64,000 nucleotides of DNA, taken from Parus major. Taxonomy: Eukaryota; Chordata; Aves; Passeriformes; Paridae. Position numbers and translations under genes: made by a program. Of this stretch, positions 25,609 through 38,330 are shown in pieces (the first letter of the stretch is position 1; each line of letters opens with the position of its first letter). The stretch is from positions 27,787,634 through 27,851,633 of the forward strand of contig NC_031776.1 in NCBI RefSeq assembly GCF_001522545.3, read 5' to 3'. The notes under the pieces were generated by a model that worked only from the letters and a program-made list of their open reading frames with translations, did not search any database and was not told where the DNA came from.

Positions 25609-25849
25609 GTGAGCACATCTTTCCTTGATCCCTCCAGCCCATCATGAGCACTGTCTGCCACATCCTAGTCCTTAAGACACTGCAGAGTCTCAAGGGTTTC
25701 ATGTTTGAAATTGGTAGCACTTGAATTAGCTCTTCTGCTAAGAAGAGGGCTGTATATGGACCAGGTCTATCCACTAATACTCAGAGCATTGGAAACTGGT
25801 CCATATTAATTTTCTTCATATTCTGAGACACTGGTAAATGAGCAGCTCA

Positions 25850-25871
25850 GGTAAAAGGCAGGTAAAAGGCA
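25850..25871. repeat. 11-bp tandem duplication
   Basis: GGTAAAAGGCA occurs twice head to tail, about 240 bases after the donor of the first visible exon. Confidence 0.85.
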
Positions 25872-26734
25872 GCTGCTTAGCTCCAGCCCAGATGTGGGCT
25901 GTCTCAGCATGCAGGACACTTCAGGGATCCTGCTTTTGGTTCAAGGTCAGTGAATGGCATTCAATTCCTGCATGTGGGAAGCACTCAGGCCTATAAATTA
26001 CTGGTGTTCCATTTACAGTCCCAATCAGCTTGCAGTTAAAAGTACCATTGATGCTGCATTTACATAATAACTCAGATGCTCAAACTTCTCCTGCCATTCT
26101 GTACAAAGATTTACAGCCTTCATTCAGGAGACAAATCTCAAGGATCTGGGGGTGGATGAGGACTAGACAATATGGAAGAGGCTTTGAGAATAGCTTGGAT
26201 GATATTGCTTCTGGTGTGAATTACAACTTGTCAGTGAGAGGGGGAAGAGAAAGTCTGAAGCAATCATAATCTTGCATGAAGTCACTCAAATTGGCAGCAT
26301 AAACCCAGGGTATTTCTAGAGGCAGCATTTCTGATGATTACAAACCATTCAGGCTGCTTGCAATAAGAAAACCTCCATCAAGAATAGCCAGCTCCTCTTG
26401 TTTGCAGTCTTTGCTTTTTTGTTTCCTTTGTCTCCACAGTAATGCTGACTGCAGAAGGGAGGAGGTTGCAGCAAGGCTCTTAGGTGCCTGCACTCTTCTT
26501 CCCTGGCTCTCTCCATGGGAGTTGAGTCCCCAGTTCCATGAGGATGGGGTTCATCACCATGTTGAGCCAGGCAGGAAAAGCTTTCCCCTCTGCTGATAGC
26601 TGGTGTGAGATGTCTTCCCATATTTTAACAGTTAAATGGCTCACGGATCACAAGTCCAGCTGTGACTTGGGGAAACAATTTGAGGACCTATAAATGCTGG
26701 CAACTTTTTCATTGATGACATGAAAATCCAAGAG

Positions 26735-26850
26735 TTTGAGGGAAGTTTCTGGAATTTGGTGGGGTTTTGAGGAGACTTGAAGAATTTTGAGGGATGTTTC
26801 TTAGATTGTGTGCAAATTGGAGGAGATTTTGAGGGAAGTTTCTGGAACAC
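26735..26850. repeat. Imperfect minisatellite-like tract
   Basis: The motif TTTGAGGGAAGTTTCTGG occurs at 26735-26752, in variant form TTTTGAGGGATGTTTCTTAG from 26785, and again from 26827, with a related TTTTGAGGAGACTTGAAG between. Spacing is 51 and 42 bases, so units are unequal. On the minus strand it gives a repetitive Phe-Gln-Lys-Leu-Pro-Ser frame, which is an artefact of the repeat. Confidence 0.75.
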
Positions 26851-29075
26851 GGGAAGTCTTTTGTGAAAACCGAAGACTATCCCAACAGTACTGTCATGCA
26901 GGAGCACTTTATCTTGCACTGAAGTCTCATTCTGAAATGTTTTACATGGTTGGCTTTCACTGCCCCAAAGAGGGGAGCATAGCCATAAAAAACACACCGT
27001 ACCTGCACACTTGTTTGACACAAAAGCTGAACCGAGTGCTCTGGGGAAGTGAAGGGGAGGAATTTATGCAGACACTGTACTGTAATTTAGTTCTTGGCTC
27101 CTGCTGTTGCTTTGCATGGAAATGATTGCGGGATCATTTGGTAATTCATGGAATATTTATTAATGACAACCTGTCTGGATTGTTTATGTAGCCCCTTCCA
27201 GTGATGGTGCCTGTGTTCAGCTCTGAGCCAGAGGGTCTCACATCAAATCATCAGCTCGTTAGACACTGTCCTGTGCCAAGGCTGCCTTGCGGAGGGGGGT
27301 GTTAAATAAGCAGCGCCAACACAATCCCCCGGGCTTTCACACCATGATCCGCTGCAGGCAGGGTACAGCTTGCTCCACATAGACTCCCCAGCCTCCAGAC
27401 TTGGATCTGCTCAAAATGTGCCGTTCCTGACACAGCTAGAGGTCCTAGGATTTACACCTCCTCTTCATGGTCTCCAAATGCAATGACTACGGGCAGCAGT
27501 TCCCTTTGCAGCCAGATCACTTTGAGCTGCTGGTATTCGCTGCAATAGCCCCAGCATCCCCTTCCAGCTCAGAGTGTAAGTACTGCCCAGTGTTCCCCTG
27601 GACTGTTGTAATAAAGCAGATTAAGAAAATTATTTTAGCATTTCAGCTCATGGCTATGTTCTTTTATATTAAAATGGAATAATTTCCTAGAGTATGCTTT
27701 GAGCACAAAAGAGAAAATGTTTGACAAAAAAGAAAAACCAAATACCTGGATTTTCCAAGATCAACAACAAAAAAAGTTCTGTAGTTAGCACAGACTCTGA
27801 GAGCACATCGTGTTCTAATCAGGCTTCCTTGAGGAACAGGAGATTTTTATTGAATCTTCTTCAGAGTTTAATACTACAGTTAATTTTAACGATAACAGTA
27901 CAGTAAAGTTGTCAAGGGTGCTCTCCTTACAGCAGCAGAATTTATCAGCACACACAAAAACTCTCAGCTGAACATGTCAGTTACAGAGTTTATTGCTTTT
28001 CTCGTCAGTTGTGGCTCACCAGCTTGTTTGTCTGTGATTCAACAGGAAGATTGCAGAGAACACACAAGACCCTTTGGGCAGGGACTACACTTTGCTTAGT
28101 GTTCCAGTGTGGTGGGTGCTCCACATCTGGACCCTGAAAAGCAAAAGGGCAGAACAGGCAGGCAAGGCAGAGAGCTCCAGAGCAGGCACGTGTCATCTCA
28201 GAGGAGCACTCAGGCTTTCACAAGGGCACTTAATTTTAGAGCTGACACACAGCTCTGCCTGGGCATGGATTCATCCAGCCTAAGTGCTGTCTGGGGCTTT
28301 GTGCCTGGCACTTCCCCTCGGCTGACTGAGCTGCGAGCAGCAGGCGTGGGGCTCTGCATCTGCATCCCTGCACCGCAGGAAAGTTGAGGGGTGGTGGATA
28401 ATATCAGGATTTTTTCCTGGAACTGGTTCTTGATTTCTTCCAGTGATCTCATCTATGAGCTAGACTGAACCTGAACGAAGTTCACATGTGTATCTGAAGA
28501 GTACCCGAAAATCCCATTCCACAGCTCCTGTGCAGGGCAATGGACTGAGCAGTGGGTGAGGTGCATCTCAGTCAGAGCTGATTGCTTCCATCGCTGACTC
28601 CTGGAAGCAGATTAAGCAGGGGGCTGGCAGGGGGGAAGCTTTGGCCACCTGCTTGTTGTCTAAACTCTAATAAAATCTTGGCTTTGCCTGGGTGGTTGAG
28701 TGTGCTGCTTCCAGCAATGGAATGGCTTTGGGAGCCATTAGGGAGTGAGTTACAAGCCAGAGACTGATATTTGTATTCTGAGAGGGAGATGAACACTGAG
28801 GAGAAGAAATAAAACAGGTTGTAGATTATTTTAGGTCCTTTTTTTCAGTGAGAGGTGGTGAAATATTTTGGAAACTGGGCTTATAGTCTTTCTTGGGAAA
28901 CAGACGCTGTTTTAGAAGAGTGGTGTAAATTGGGGCGTTGTTCAGCTGCTTGATTATATTTATGGTAGATTTCCTATTGATCAGGGCAGTACGGAACAAA
29001 GTGTATGAACTTTCGGGAAAGGGAATTTGTTACCACGTTCCCTTCCCATGCATGGAACTTTTCATGCACTTAGGC

Positions 29076-29097
29076 TATAAAAAGCTTATAAAAAGCT
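29076..29097. repeat. 11-bp tandem duplication
   Basis: TATAAAAAGCT occurs twice. Each copy resembles a TATA box, but no other promoter signal is seen. Confidence 0.85.
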
Positions 29098-32000
29098 TGT
29101 TAGTTGACTGATGTCATGGGTCTCACTGAAAGCATTTCTCCACATCCCACCCAGAAGAGTTTCGTTTCTCAAGAACCTTCCCGGTATTTCCGCTCCCTGG
29201 AGGGCTCATAGGAGCAGTGGCGCGTGGGCTCCTGCTGTCATCCAGGTACTGTCTGCTCTTCTGCTGAGGCAGGAGTACAAAAGAGGAGGCTGGCCAGGTT
29301 TCTGAGAGCGTGGTTGAGCACAGAAGAATCAGCAGCAGAAGGGTGTAATAAGCTGGTGAGCTGCTGCAGCTGTGACAAGCAGAGCTCCCGGCGTGTCTGC
29401 AAAGCAGGAGGTTTTTCTGTGTTCTTTGGGCACCAGATGGGCACAGGGCAGGGAGAAGTGGATGTGGTAACAGCTCAGCCATCTCCATCCTTTGGTAGCC
29501 CACTGTGCCCAGCCCCACATCTTGGGAGTAGCCTTCTGATCTGGGTCACAGCAACATATGAACCTGACTGACAGCCTTAAGGAAAAGAAGGAAAAGCAGA
29601 GATTTCCTGAAAGATCTTTCAGAGAAAGGATTTCAATGTAAATAGATGTAAAGAAAGGACAGCTTTACAATTAGGTTCCACCAAATTTAGGCCAGCAGGA
29701 TGAATGAAAGAGGAAAGCTCAGAAAAGAAGACACTGACCTCCCCAAAAACATGTCCAAGGACACCACAGGTCACTTGGTGCCAGAGATACCACATGTGGA
29801 GCTACATGTTTTTTCTTTTTCTGTAGGAGAAGCACTTCACTCTTCAGAGAAAGGGTTCAAATGAGACCCCCTGGTACCTCTGGGCACTGAAAGAGTTCAC
29901 ATCCTGGTTTCAGGAGGTCACAAATGCTGATTTGTGGACACTGAAATTTGGATTGGGTTGGGAATAAAATGAACCAAAATATCTAATTTTTGAGTGATAT
30001 AAACATCTTGTATTTACACAAAAAGTTTTTATTTCAATTAAAAGTTTCCATTCTCCTTTTCCTCTGGAATGGAAATTTCAAATTAAACGTCAACAATTCT
30101 TCTATATTTTGTTGCAGAAAAATATCTTCCTTTTTATACCATTCCCTGGTGTAGTTTGAAATCAATGTAGATTTCAAAAAAGGGAAATCTGCTATTTGAA
30201 AAACATGGCATTCCTTGACTATTTCTCTATGCTTGTCTCAAATGAGAAAGAGGAGTGTGTCATCAGGGTGAATCTGGCCTCTGTTTCTCCTTATTCTGTA
30301 CAGCTTCTAGCACTGTGCCCTGTGGTGTGAGTTTGGGAGGTGTATCTGTACCACCATCAGCATTGCCACACACTGTGGCTTATTGGCCAGTACACATTTA
30401 AAATTAAAGAAGTACCCCAAAATACTTGCATAAAGCAGTGAAAATTGCAAGACACGACAGGTCTCTTCAACTCCATGCAGTGGCTTTGGGTGATTTACTT
30501 GCTAGGAAAAGGGATCATTCAGTGGCTGCTCTGGGCATCTCATCTACAGCCTCTGACTTGCTTTGCCAGGAGATCTTCTGGTGAGAACAATTAGCCTTGT
30601 TTTTGGAGTCATTAACCCCAAATGCAATGTCATAAGAGTTTGCCATTAGAATTTGATTTGGGGAATTGACTCTGGGACATGGATGCTGCAGAGAGCAGCA
30701 CTCTGGAGGGTCAGGCCCTGGTGATTGCACAGCAGCTGTGTTAATTGGCTTGTTGTGGGAGCTTAAATTTCTATCATTTGCACTAGAATCACCTGTATGG
30801 AACCAATTGAACAGGAGGGTGGTCACACAGCTAATCCTATGTATGACCCTTGCAATAAATTAATCTACCTTGAAGTAGCAGGAGTTTTAGTACAGAAGTC
30901 TGCTCACAGTAAGTCCAGTAGCAAGTAGACTCTCACAGAGCTCAGCTATGACAGAGAAAGGAATGTTATTTTAAGACTCTGGATACCAATTCCTTGATAC
31001 TTTCCTTTCCTAGGAAGTCTGTCAATTAGATTTAGAAATCCACAGTGTATTGTTTATCACTGTATTGAAGTGCCTGGCATCAGCTGAGCTCCGTCTGTCT
31101 CCTGGTTCTCTTCATTATAATTCATTTTTTCACCATATTTTGGACTGAATTACCTGATGTGGATTATTTCAGCTCCTCTGGAAACTCACTTATGGTCTCA
31201 GCAGAGTCTACAGCATCAAGATTGATCAGCTTATGATCTGCAGGGTCAGATGAAGTGGTGCATTTACTTGAACTGCAGTAGACATCTGAACAGGGGCCAG
31301 AGACACCGTGTGCTGCTCCCGTTTCCGTTGCTGATGTGCTGCAGGATGTTAGACAAGGTTCCTGGGAACCTTTACGTGTGTGGACATTTGTCTCTGGCTA
31401 ATCCTTGTGAATTCTCTCAAAGAGAGTGCAAAAGGAAGCAGAGGGTTTGAACCCTTAAATGTGGATTGCTGCAAGCAGGTAAGGATTGTGGTGGAAAGGC
31501 TGACAGAACTGGAGAGATGCAGCTTGAAAACAGAGCTTGATAAAATCATTATCTGCTGTATACAAGAAGTCTGCATTAACGGAAACTGATAATTTCCTGT
31601 CCTCAACAGGACTACACGTAGCTGGAATTTCAGTTTATTGTGTATTAACAGGGATGGATGTGCCTTAGGACTTGAGATTGGTAAAGCCTGTACAGAGTTC
31701 ATATCACTAACACTTTGGGATGGCAAATTTCTTGGCTTACCTATGGGCAGCTGGGGCCACTGTAGGCAGAAACATTTGGGCCCAACACTAAGAGGTGTTC
31801 AGGCAGCTGCCAGGACAGAAGTTCTGTCACTGGAGTCTCTTTATTCTTGGTTGCAAGCTTTACTGGAAAAGTGATCATCAGAAGGCCACTAACTGTGCTG
31901 CCTGCCTGTATGCAGGTTTTCTGAGGTTTCTTTAAGATTTTCTGTTAATGTGGTATGCATCACAGTGCCTTGTACCATCACTGCAATGTCCTCTGGATGA

Positions 32001-34022
32001 TTTGTGGAGGAAAAATGTGATCTTACTTCGGGGAATAAACCCTGAATTTAGCCATGGGTTCTTACAGGATAGAAGAAAGGGAGATGGGAAGAACTGGCAA
32101 GGAAGCCACTGACAGGAAACACCATCAACAAAGGATTTTTGAGAAATGCAAGGCATACATGGCTAAATATTTGTTCTCAGTGTACTCTGTGCCCTGAAGA
32201 ACATGTGTTTTTCGAACTCCTTTTAACCAGAGCACTAATAACCAGACCATCTGTTTGCCTCTCTAAATCAGAGCAAAGCTCATGAAAACCCAACTTGAAA
32301 AACAGTAAGAAATTATCAGCTGTTTGTTTTAGCATTTAATAACTGTAATTAGCAAGCCTAATGACATGTTTGATTATTTCATCACAGTTCTGTGAGTCCA
32401 GGGGGAGGCAGGAGATGGGGCTTATTGATTAGAGCAATTGAGACTCCTGGCTTCCTTCTAGTTTTTATTGTATTTTAAAACAATGTGCTGAGTAGCTGTC
32501 TGAAGACTTTGCATGTACAATTGGTGTGGAGATCATGGCTGACTCGGGGCAAGGTTTGTCTCCCTGAGTGGATTACTAACAAGCAGAGACAGAATCTCAA
32601 GCACTGTGAAGCCCAAACACAGTGGATCAAGTCAGAAAACCTCATTTCTCCTCCTGCTTCTTCAAGTGACTCACTGTGGCATCTGGGGTGAACTTCTTCC
32701 CCTCAGTACTTTACTATTCTCTTCAGTGAAAAGGAATGGTATAGACAGAATCCCCGCACAGCCAATGCCAGAAGGTTTTCTCCTCTTTTTTAGAGTGTTG
32801 CTGCTTCTCAGCAGGCTCCATTAGAGGAGATGAGCATCCTTACATGGGCAAGTTTGATAGTGGTGATACCCTCTTCAGTCTGCCTAGAAAAGATGAGATT
32901 TTGGGTTACAAAATGTAACAGAAATGCTGCATATTATCAGTATTTAAGAGAGTAAATCACAGGTACTGAACTCTGCAAGTGTGATGGTGAATTAGACATA
33001 CATGGGTTTGTTCTAGAAGAAGTCTGATGTTTCTTTTTACAGGCTCTTTGTAAAATTGTAAATTATGTAGGCATTCATAAAAATTAGGGATTTCTCAGTA
33101 ACTGGGATTGCATGAAGTTGAAGGAAGCAATTGAAAAGCAGTTGAAGGATTCTAATATATATGATGTAATAATTTTACTCCGTTGCTCAAAGCCTAGAAC
33201 TGCACTTTTATCACAAATGAGAAACATTTGTTTCTAAACATAACACATCTTGATATTTTACCCAAGTCTCCTTGTTTTAGTGTGCTGTAAGACTAGGAAG
33301 AGTCAGTCTTGGTACTTAGTTTTCCTTCCATCACCCAGAAACATCCAACTGGGTCATCATGTAGGCTTTCTTCTCCAATGAGAATTAACCCATTTTCTCA
33401 GGCCTGTCCTGGTAACTTCTGACCCTATGTCTGAGCCTTATTTTTCTTGCTCCCCTGAGGACAATTTAGATGAACTGTTGAGGGACAGATTTTATCCTGA
33501 AGCAAAGACAGGACACGAATGTTCTGGATCCTGTTTTGTTTTCTGTAGTTGAAATCCTTGTGTTGCTGTTACTAAAAGGGTCAATAATTTTCTTTAATTG
33601 ATGTTTTCACCCTACCAGAATTTACAGAGGTTTCTATTTATTTATTTTGTAGAGCTCACTTTGGTGGAATGGTAGGTGTTAAAGGGGTCCCTGACCAGAA
33701 ACACAATTTTTGGTTTACAAAGCCAAGGTGAATGGGCAGCATCAGAGTGATTAGTGCTGCTGGGCTGTGGGAACCTCATAGCCCTTTCCAGGTGTTTCAT
33801 ATCCTGGGAGAGGATTACAAATGTGGGCTTGGATGTCTTCTGATCTCAACTCTTAGTGCTTTTCCACATTGTACAAATATTTAAATAATTGTGAATGAAG
33901 GAGAGGGAGCCTGAATGAGTAGCGGGTAGCATGTTCTTCTGGGATGCAGTTCAAGTTAAGGTCTCTGCTTCATAAAATATCTGGAAGCTTTTGAAAGCCT
34001 TAGTTACATCTAGATAGGATGG

Positions 34023-34050
34023 GAAGCTTTTCAAAACCTTGAAAAGCTTC
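34023..34050. repeat. Perfect 12-bp inverted repeat with 4-base loop
   Basis: GAAGCTTTTCAA (34023-34034), loop AACC, then its exact reverse complement TTGAAAAGCTTC (34039-34050). In RNA the stem could extend by G-U pairs to about 16 pairs (34019-34054). A related GGAAGCTTTTGAAAG lies about 40 bases upstream. Confidence 0.9.
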
Positions 34051-35885
34051 TTGTGTTGAAAAAGTATCTCCCTCCATCTTTAGTTATATTGGTTTGCCAT
34101 TCTATAGGCTGGCTTGCTTTTCTGCTGGACACGTATCATGCATGATATAATGGTTTGGCATTGATGTGGTGTGTGAAATAATCTCAACAAAGGGAGAATT
34201 TACTTAAAATGAGCAAGCTTTTTTTCATTAAAAGGTCTGAACATTTAGATCTGTTCATTTCCTTGTAACTTGAATCCTTTTTTTACATTATGCCCCCATT
34301 TTCCTGCTGTGTGGCAGACACATGGATCTGCCAAGGTGACACTGAACTCCGATGGACCTTCCTCACCTTCATAGTGTAAAGGCAAATGGAAAGCACAGAG
34401 ATCTGAGTGGAGATTAGGCCGGACAGTTTTTGTACTCCATATGTACCCCTGTCTGCATGAGGGCTCAAAATAAAGATGACATCTGTTGTTTGCCTTTCTA
34501 TTTGTATCCCTGGACAAATCAGACACAACCTGGTTCGGATGGAGACTTGCACAATGTAGCCCTCCAGTTTTATTGCATCCACTGAAAACCATGGGTACCA
34601 GTGGCATCTCTGTTTGTCTAGGTGAAGTCTGTTGTAAGAGACTCTGTCTTGTACAGGCAGCAGTGCTGTAGAAGACTCTTTAGACAGATCTTAGCAATTA
34701 AAAATTATCTGTGTTTTAAGAAAACATATATAGTAACAAGAATATGCCAGTAGCACAGACTGCAGGTGTCCTGAGCTCTTAATGAGCAGTGTGGATCAAT
34801 GCTGGAGATGTTCATGTCCTTGTGTAGCTTTTTCTTCTTGTTGGCCAAGTAAATTAGCTCAGAAAGCACGTGGGTTTCCTTTCTCAGAAGTGGTATTTCT
34901 GTTAAAGGGATTATACTTTCCATTGAGAAGTGCAAACTCATGTGCATTTTTACAGCTTGTTTGCGAGGTCCTTGCAGTTCCATACTAGCTTTTTGAGCTG
35001 TAGTTTAGTTGTAACTTGTTCCTAGATAACAGTGCAAACACATATCTAACAACACACAATTCCTGGAAGAAATCCTAAGATAAAATGTGAAGAAAGAACT
35101 AAACATTGAATGAGGTGCTAGATTTCAGTTTCAATCTTCTTAAACTTTCTTTACAGGAGAGAATAAAATAAAGTACTGTAGAATAGATTGTATTTGCCCC
35201 TGTACTTGTGATTGTACAGTTCAAGGTAGAGCTATTCCTTTATGGCTAATCCTTTAGATAATTGTTGTAAAAGATAAAGGGCCAGACACTGACAGTTTAA
35301 AATAAGTGTTTTTTAAGGCAGGAAAGCTACAGGAAACCACCCCCCACCCCCCCAAAAACAAACATTCCGCTTGCCAACAACACTTTATAAATGGAAAGCT
35401 TAGAAGACATGAACTTCTAATCAAAATTTTAATTCTAATTTAATCTAACGTGATAGATTAGAACATTGTGCTGCATAAACATTACTGGGATACATTGCTT
35501 CAAACTGGCAGGATGTGGTAAACTATCTTGGAATGAACGGTACAACACACTGAGCAACAGTGAAAAAATCTTTCACTTTCTTGGTGTTGACCAGTTTAAA
35601 ACTATCCCCACAGTAGGATTTCATTAACATCACCTGTTTGGAGTAGGAGATATATTAGATTTGATGGGATTAGGTGAAAGAAATGCTAGTAGCAATTTTC
35701 CTTGTGTGGGCTTTTTTTTCTTTTTCTTATATACCCCATTTGGAGCTCCAGCAACTGCAAGCTTGTCTTCCTCAATTAGACACGTCTGAAAGCTACAACG
35801 GGTGTGCAGACTCTTAAATGTGCTGTAATTTATATTTATCAATTCAGTGCACATAGTTTTTTTGATGTGTGCTTCCTGCCTGATT

Positions 35886-35911
35886 TTCTAACAATCCTTT
35901 ATTTTCCACAG
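35886..35911 (+). promoter_or_regulatory. Branch point, pyrimidine tract and acceptor of the middle exon
   Basis: TTCTAAC at 35886-35892 fits the vertebrate branch-point consensus, with its A at 35891. It is followed by a T/C-rich tract and CACAG ending at 35911. The 20-base spacing from branch A to AG is normal. The exon assignment confirms the AG; the branch point itself is a motif-based prediction. Confidence 0.7.
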
Positions 35912-36026
35912 GTGGCCGTGATAAACGAGGTGGTCCCGTCCTGACCTTCCCAGCCCGCAGCAATCATGACAGAATAAGGCAGGAAGACCTTCGTAAACTT
36001 GTGACTTATTTGGCCAGCGTGCCAAG
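35912..36026 (+). CDS. KALRN: KALRN coding exon: SEC14 domain, first half
   Basis: This 115-base exon starts with GT, completing the Gly codon split at the previous donor. It encodes 37 residues from GRDKRGGPVLTFPARSNHDR to LVTYLASVP and ends with AG, which joins C of the next exon to make Ser. The acceptor reads ATTTTCCACAG, with a good branch-point candidate TTCTAAC at 35886-35892, its A 20 bases before the final G. The donor is AAG|GTAAAG. The segment forms the first strands and helix of the SEC14 fold, which in this family binds phosphoinositides and helps place the protein at membranes (family knowledge). One conservative change from recalled human kalirin is Val for Ile in GGPVLTF. If the intron were retained, the frame would stop at once with TAA at 36028-36030. 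No alternative assignment fits the Leu-Val-Thr-Tyr-Leu-Ala-Ser-Val stretch as well as kalirin. Confidence 0.98.
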
Positions 36027-36984
36027 GTAAAGCTAGAAAGAAAACATTTCAAAGCTTAGGGTGGATGGGTGGGTGGGGAACTTGTTCTTGGCAGTTACTG
36101 ATTTCCAAGTATTAACATTTAGTACCTTGAGTTCTTGGGGCGGAGGAACAAAAGTGTTCCCTTCCTCCTCCTGCGTGCACTCCGGTGGCTTTTATGGCAC
36201 ACGTGGCAATGCAGGAGCCCCAGAGTGGAGGCAGTGGGAGCAAACCTGGGCTTCAGGCTCCTCACGGCCTCGAGGAGCAGCTCTCATTCTCCCTGTTGGT
36301 GTGCAACTGTTTTAAAGGAGTGCAAGGGGAGGAATGCTTAGAGGCCTGTAGTTAAATATAGCAAGCTGGAGAGAGCCTGCTGTCTGTTGTTGTTTTTTAA
36401 TACCTTGTGGGAGGTTTGGGAGAGCTGGGGTAGGGGGCTGTAGTTGCTGGGGAGGAGAGAGTGCCTGTACAAGAAGGCAGATCTTCCTGCTCCAGTACTT
36501 TCCAGAGATTTCTCCAGGCTGAGGAAGGAACATGGGTGGATTTAGGAGGAAGCTTTCAAAGAAAGGCATTTCAGGTTGTTCTGAATGTAAGCCACCACCT
36601 TTCCCTGCATTAGTCTCTGTGGCTCTCTTCCAGCAAGCAAGTCCCCATCCTTTTCTCAGGGATGCTGAAGGAAAGGTGTGTTACCAGAGCATATTTTTTT
36701 TTTTTCAAGCTTTGGGAGATGATTTATAGGGCTCAGTCCCCAGGGAGGTATCTCTGATCCAGCCTCAGTGAGTATGAGGCTACATATTGTCTCATCCAGC
36801 TTCCTTTCCCTATTTTTAAGCTTGTCAAATATCCTTGTCCAAGACCCACTGCACCAGCTGTTGAGGTGAATGTTCCCTCAGGGCAGGTGAGGGACTGAGA
36901 AAGGATGCTCAGGATTGAAGGAACACATCCTGTTTCCACCCAGGAGCTGCTTCTCTTTTAACCCCCCACACCATGAGCTGTTAA

Positions 36985-37070
36985 ACAATGTTCATATTTT
37001 GGCAGAGTGTGAAGTTGAGGCACAAAGGGCAGAGGGGTTCACTGCATCTGGAAGTCAGGAGGTAAAGGTC
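36985..37070 (-). mobile_element. Possible MIR remnant (antisense)
   Basis: The + strand reads CATATTTTGGCAGAGTGTGA, then AGTTGAGGCACAAAGGGCAG, and later GGAAGTCAGGAGGTAAAG. This resembles the reverse complement of the MIR core (CATTTTACAGATGAGGAAAC, TGAGGCACAGAGAGG, AAGTCAGTGGTAAAG). It is diverged and short. Confidence 0.45.
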
Positions 37071-38019
37071 TTGGAAATGCACTCAGTTCCTTAAACATGC
37101 AATGTGCAGAGGACAAAGGTTGTGTTTGGTAATGGATGAAGGTTCAGGGCAGTTTGGAGACTTAATCGCTTGGCTGCAGAGTGAGTAGCAAATGCAGCCA
37201 TGTGTACCACATCTGCCAGTGCTTGTTTCCTGGACATCATAAGTCCTCTGGTGATTCACTTTTTGCTCTGTTGAACTTTTGGTCATCAAGGTTTTACTAA
37301 TGAGGTGAATCTGTTTGCTTTTCGCCCCACCCCCTCTTATTTTATCCTCTAGCCAGCTCCATTTTCAACAATATTGTGAGAGGGATTACAGACGTGCTGT
37401 GGGGCTGGAGGAGCAATAGGTCACTCCCTGGGAGTGTGTGTCCCAGAGCTTGGCAATTCCCCCCCAGCTGCTGTGATAATGAAACTGGTCCCCTACATAT
37501 TATCATTTTTTGCATGGTTGCAAGTATGAAGAGGATATGACATTGCTTTGGGTTGCAAGCAATTGCAGAGCAAAAATGACCTTCCAATGTGTCAACCTTT
37601 TCTATTAATTGCTCTTCCCTCATGGAGGTGGCTGTAATAAAAAGATACATCCCTTCTGTTCCCCACTGTCACACAGCTGAAATGCTGCTTTGCTTGCCTC
37701 ACTGTGGATCAGTGCAATGATTTTTCTCTGACGATGCAGAACCGGGGGTCAGAGGTATGTGCTGGAGGAGCCAATACAAGACTTGGCTGCCTGTCTCCCT
37801 AGAAGCACTAAAAACCACTCTCCTCCTGGTGCTCACTACAAAGCCTTGTTCTGTCCTGGTGGGTGAAGCCTTTGGAGGATGTCTGTCTAGTTATACCAGA
37901 GAACATCCCTTTCTCTGTGGTACAATCTCCTGTCATGAAAATGCAGCCAGCAGGGAGGGACTGGCTATGCATGGAGCACTTTCACTGGCTTCCCAAGGAT
38001 CCTTGCAGATTGGACCTCT

Positions 38020-38330
38020 GGAGGTATTAACTGGAGTACTGTCTCCTTGGGATGTTTGCATGTCGAGAGGTGTGGAGCAGAAAGCAACAAGAGTGATCAG
38101 AGATCTTGGAAAAGTGGCCTGGTCAAGGAAGTATTAAAAGGGTAGAGGTTGTTCAGTCTAGAAAGTGAAAAGCATGTGCAAGCATGTTGTGATGCTGCTA
38201 AAGGAAAGGGTTTGTAGGGTGGAGAACAAATGTGTTACACCAAAGCAAGTCAAGATTAGACTGGATATGAGGAAAAGATTTCTAATGAATTCCCATTAGC
38301 ACTATAAGATGTCTAATTTTTTCTTCAATC
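38020..38330 (+). mobile_element. CR1 LINE fragment, late ORF2/3' region (sense)
   Basis: Several blocks align in order with the CR1 region just before the 3' tail: AACTGGAGTACTGTCTCC, then AGAGTGATCAGAGATCTTGG, then AGGTTGTTCAGTCTAGAAAG, and then TTAGACTGGATATGAGGAAA. The copy is diverged and interrupted. It lacks the 3' octamer tail, so it was truncated or eroded at both ends. Boundaries are estimates. The open frame across part of it does not represent a working protein. Confidence 0.8.

Larger units (their letters stand above)
25609..35911 (+). other. KALRN: KALRN intron, complete (10.3 kb)
   Basis: This intron runs from GTGAGC to CCACAG and splits a Gly codon (phase 1). Contents: an 11-bp tandem duplication at 25850-25871, an imperfect minisatellite-like tract at 26735-26850, and GC-richer, CpG-containing stretches around 27280-27360 and 29160-29530. 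There is also an 11-bp duplication at 29076-29097 and a perfect 12-bp hairpin at 34023-34050. No gene, RNA gene or intact mobile element was recognised in the remainder. Confidence 0.95.

Noticed and set aside
26641..27021. 126-codon minus-strand frame with repeated FQKLPS-like units
   Set aside because: The repetition comes from the minisatellite-like DNA; the rest has no resemblance to a known protein.
29076..29097. Doubled TATAAAA-like motif as a promoter
   Set aside because: It is an 11-bp tandem duplication with no CpG island, start-site signal or downstream first exon.
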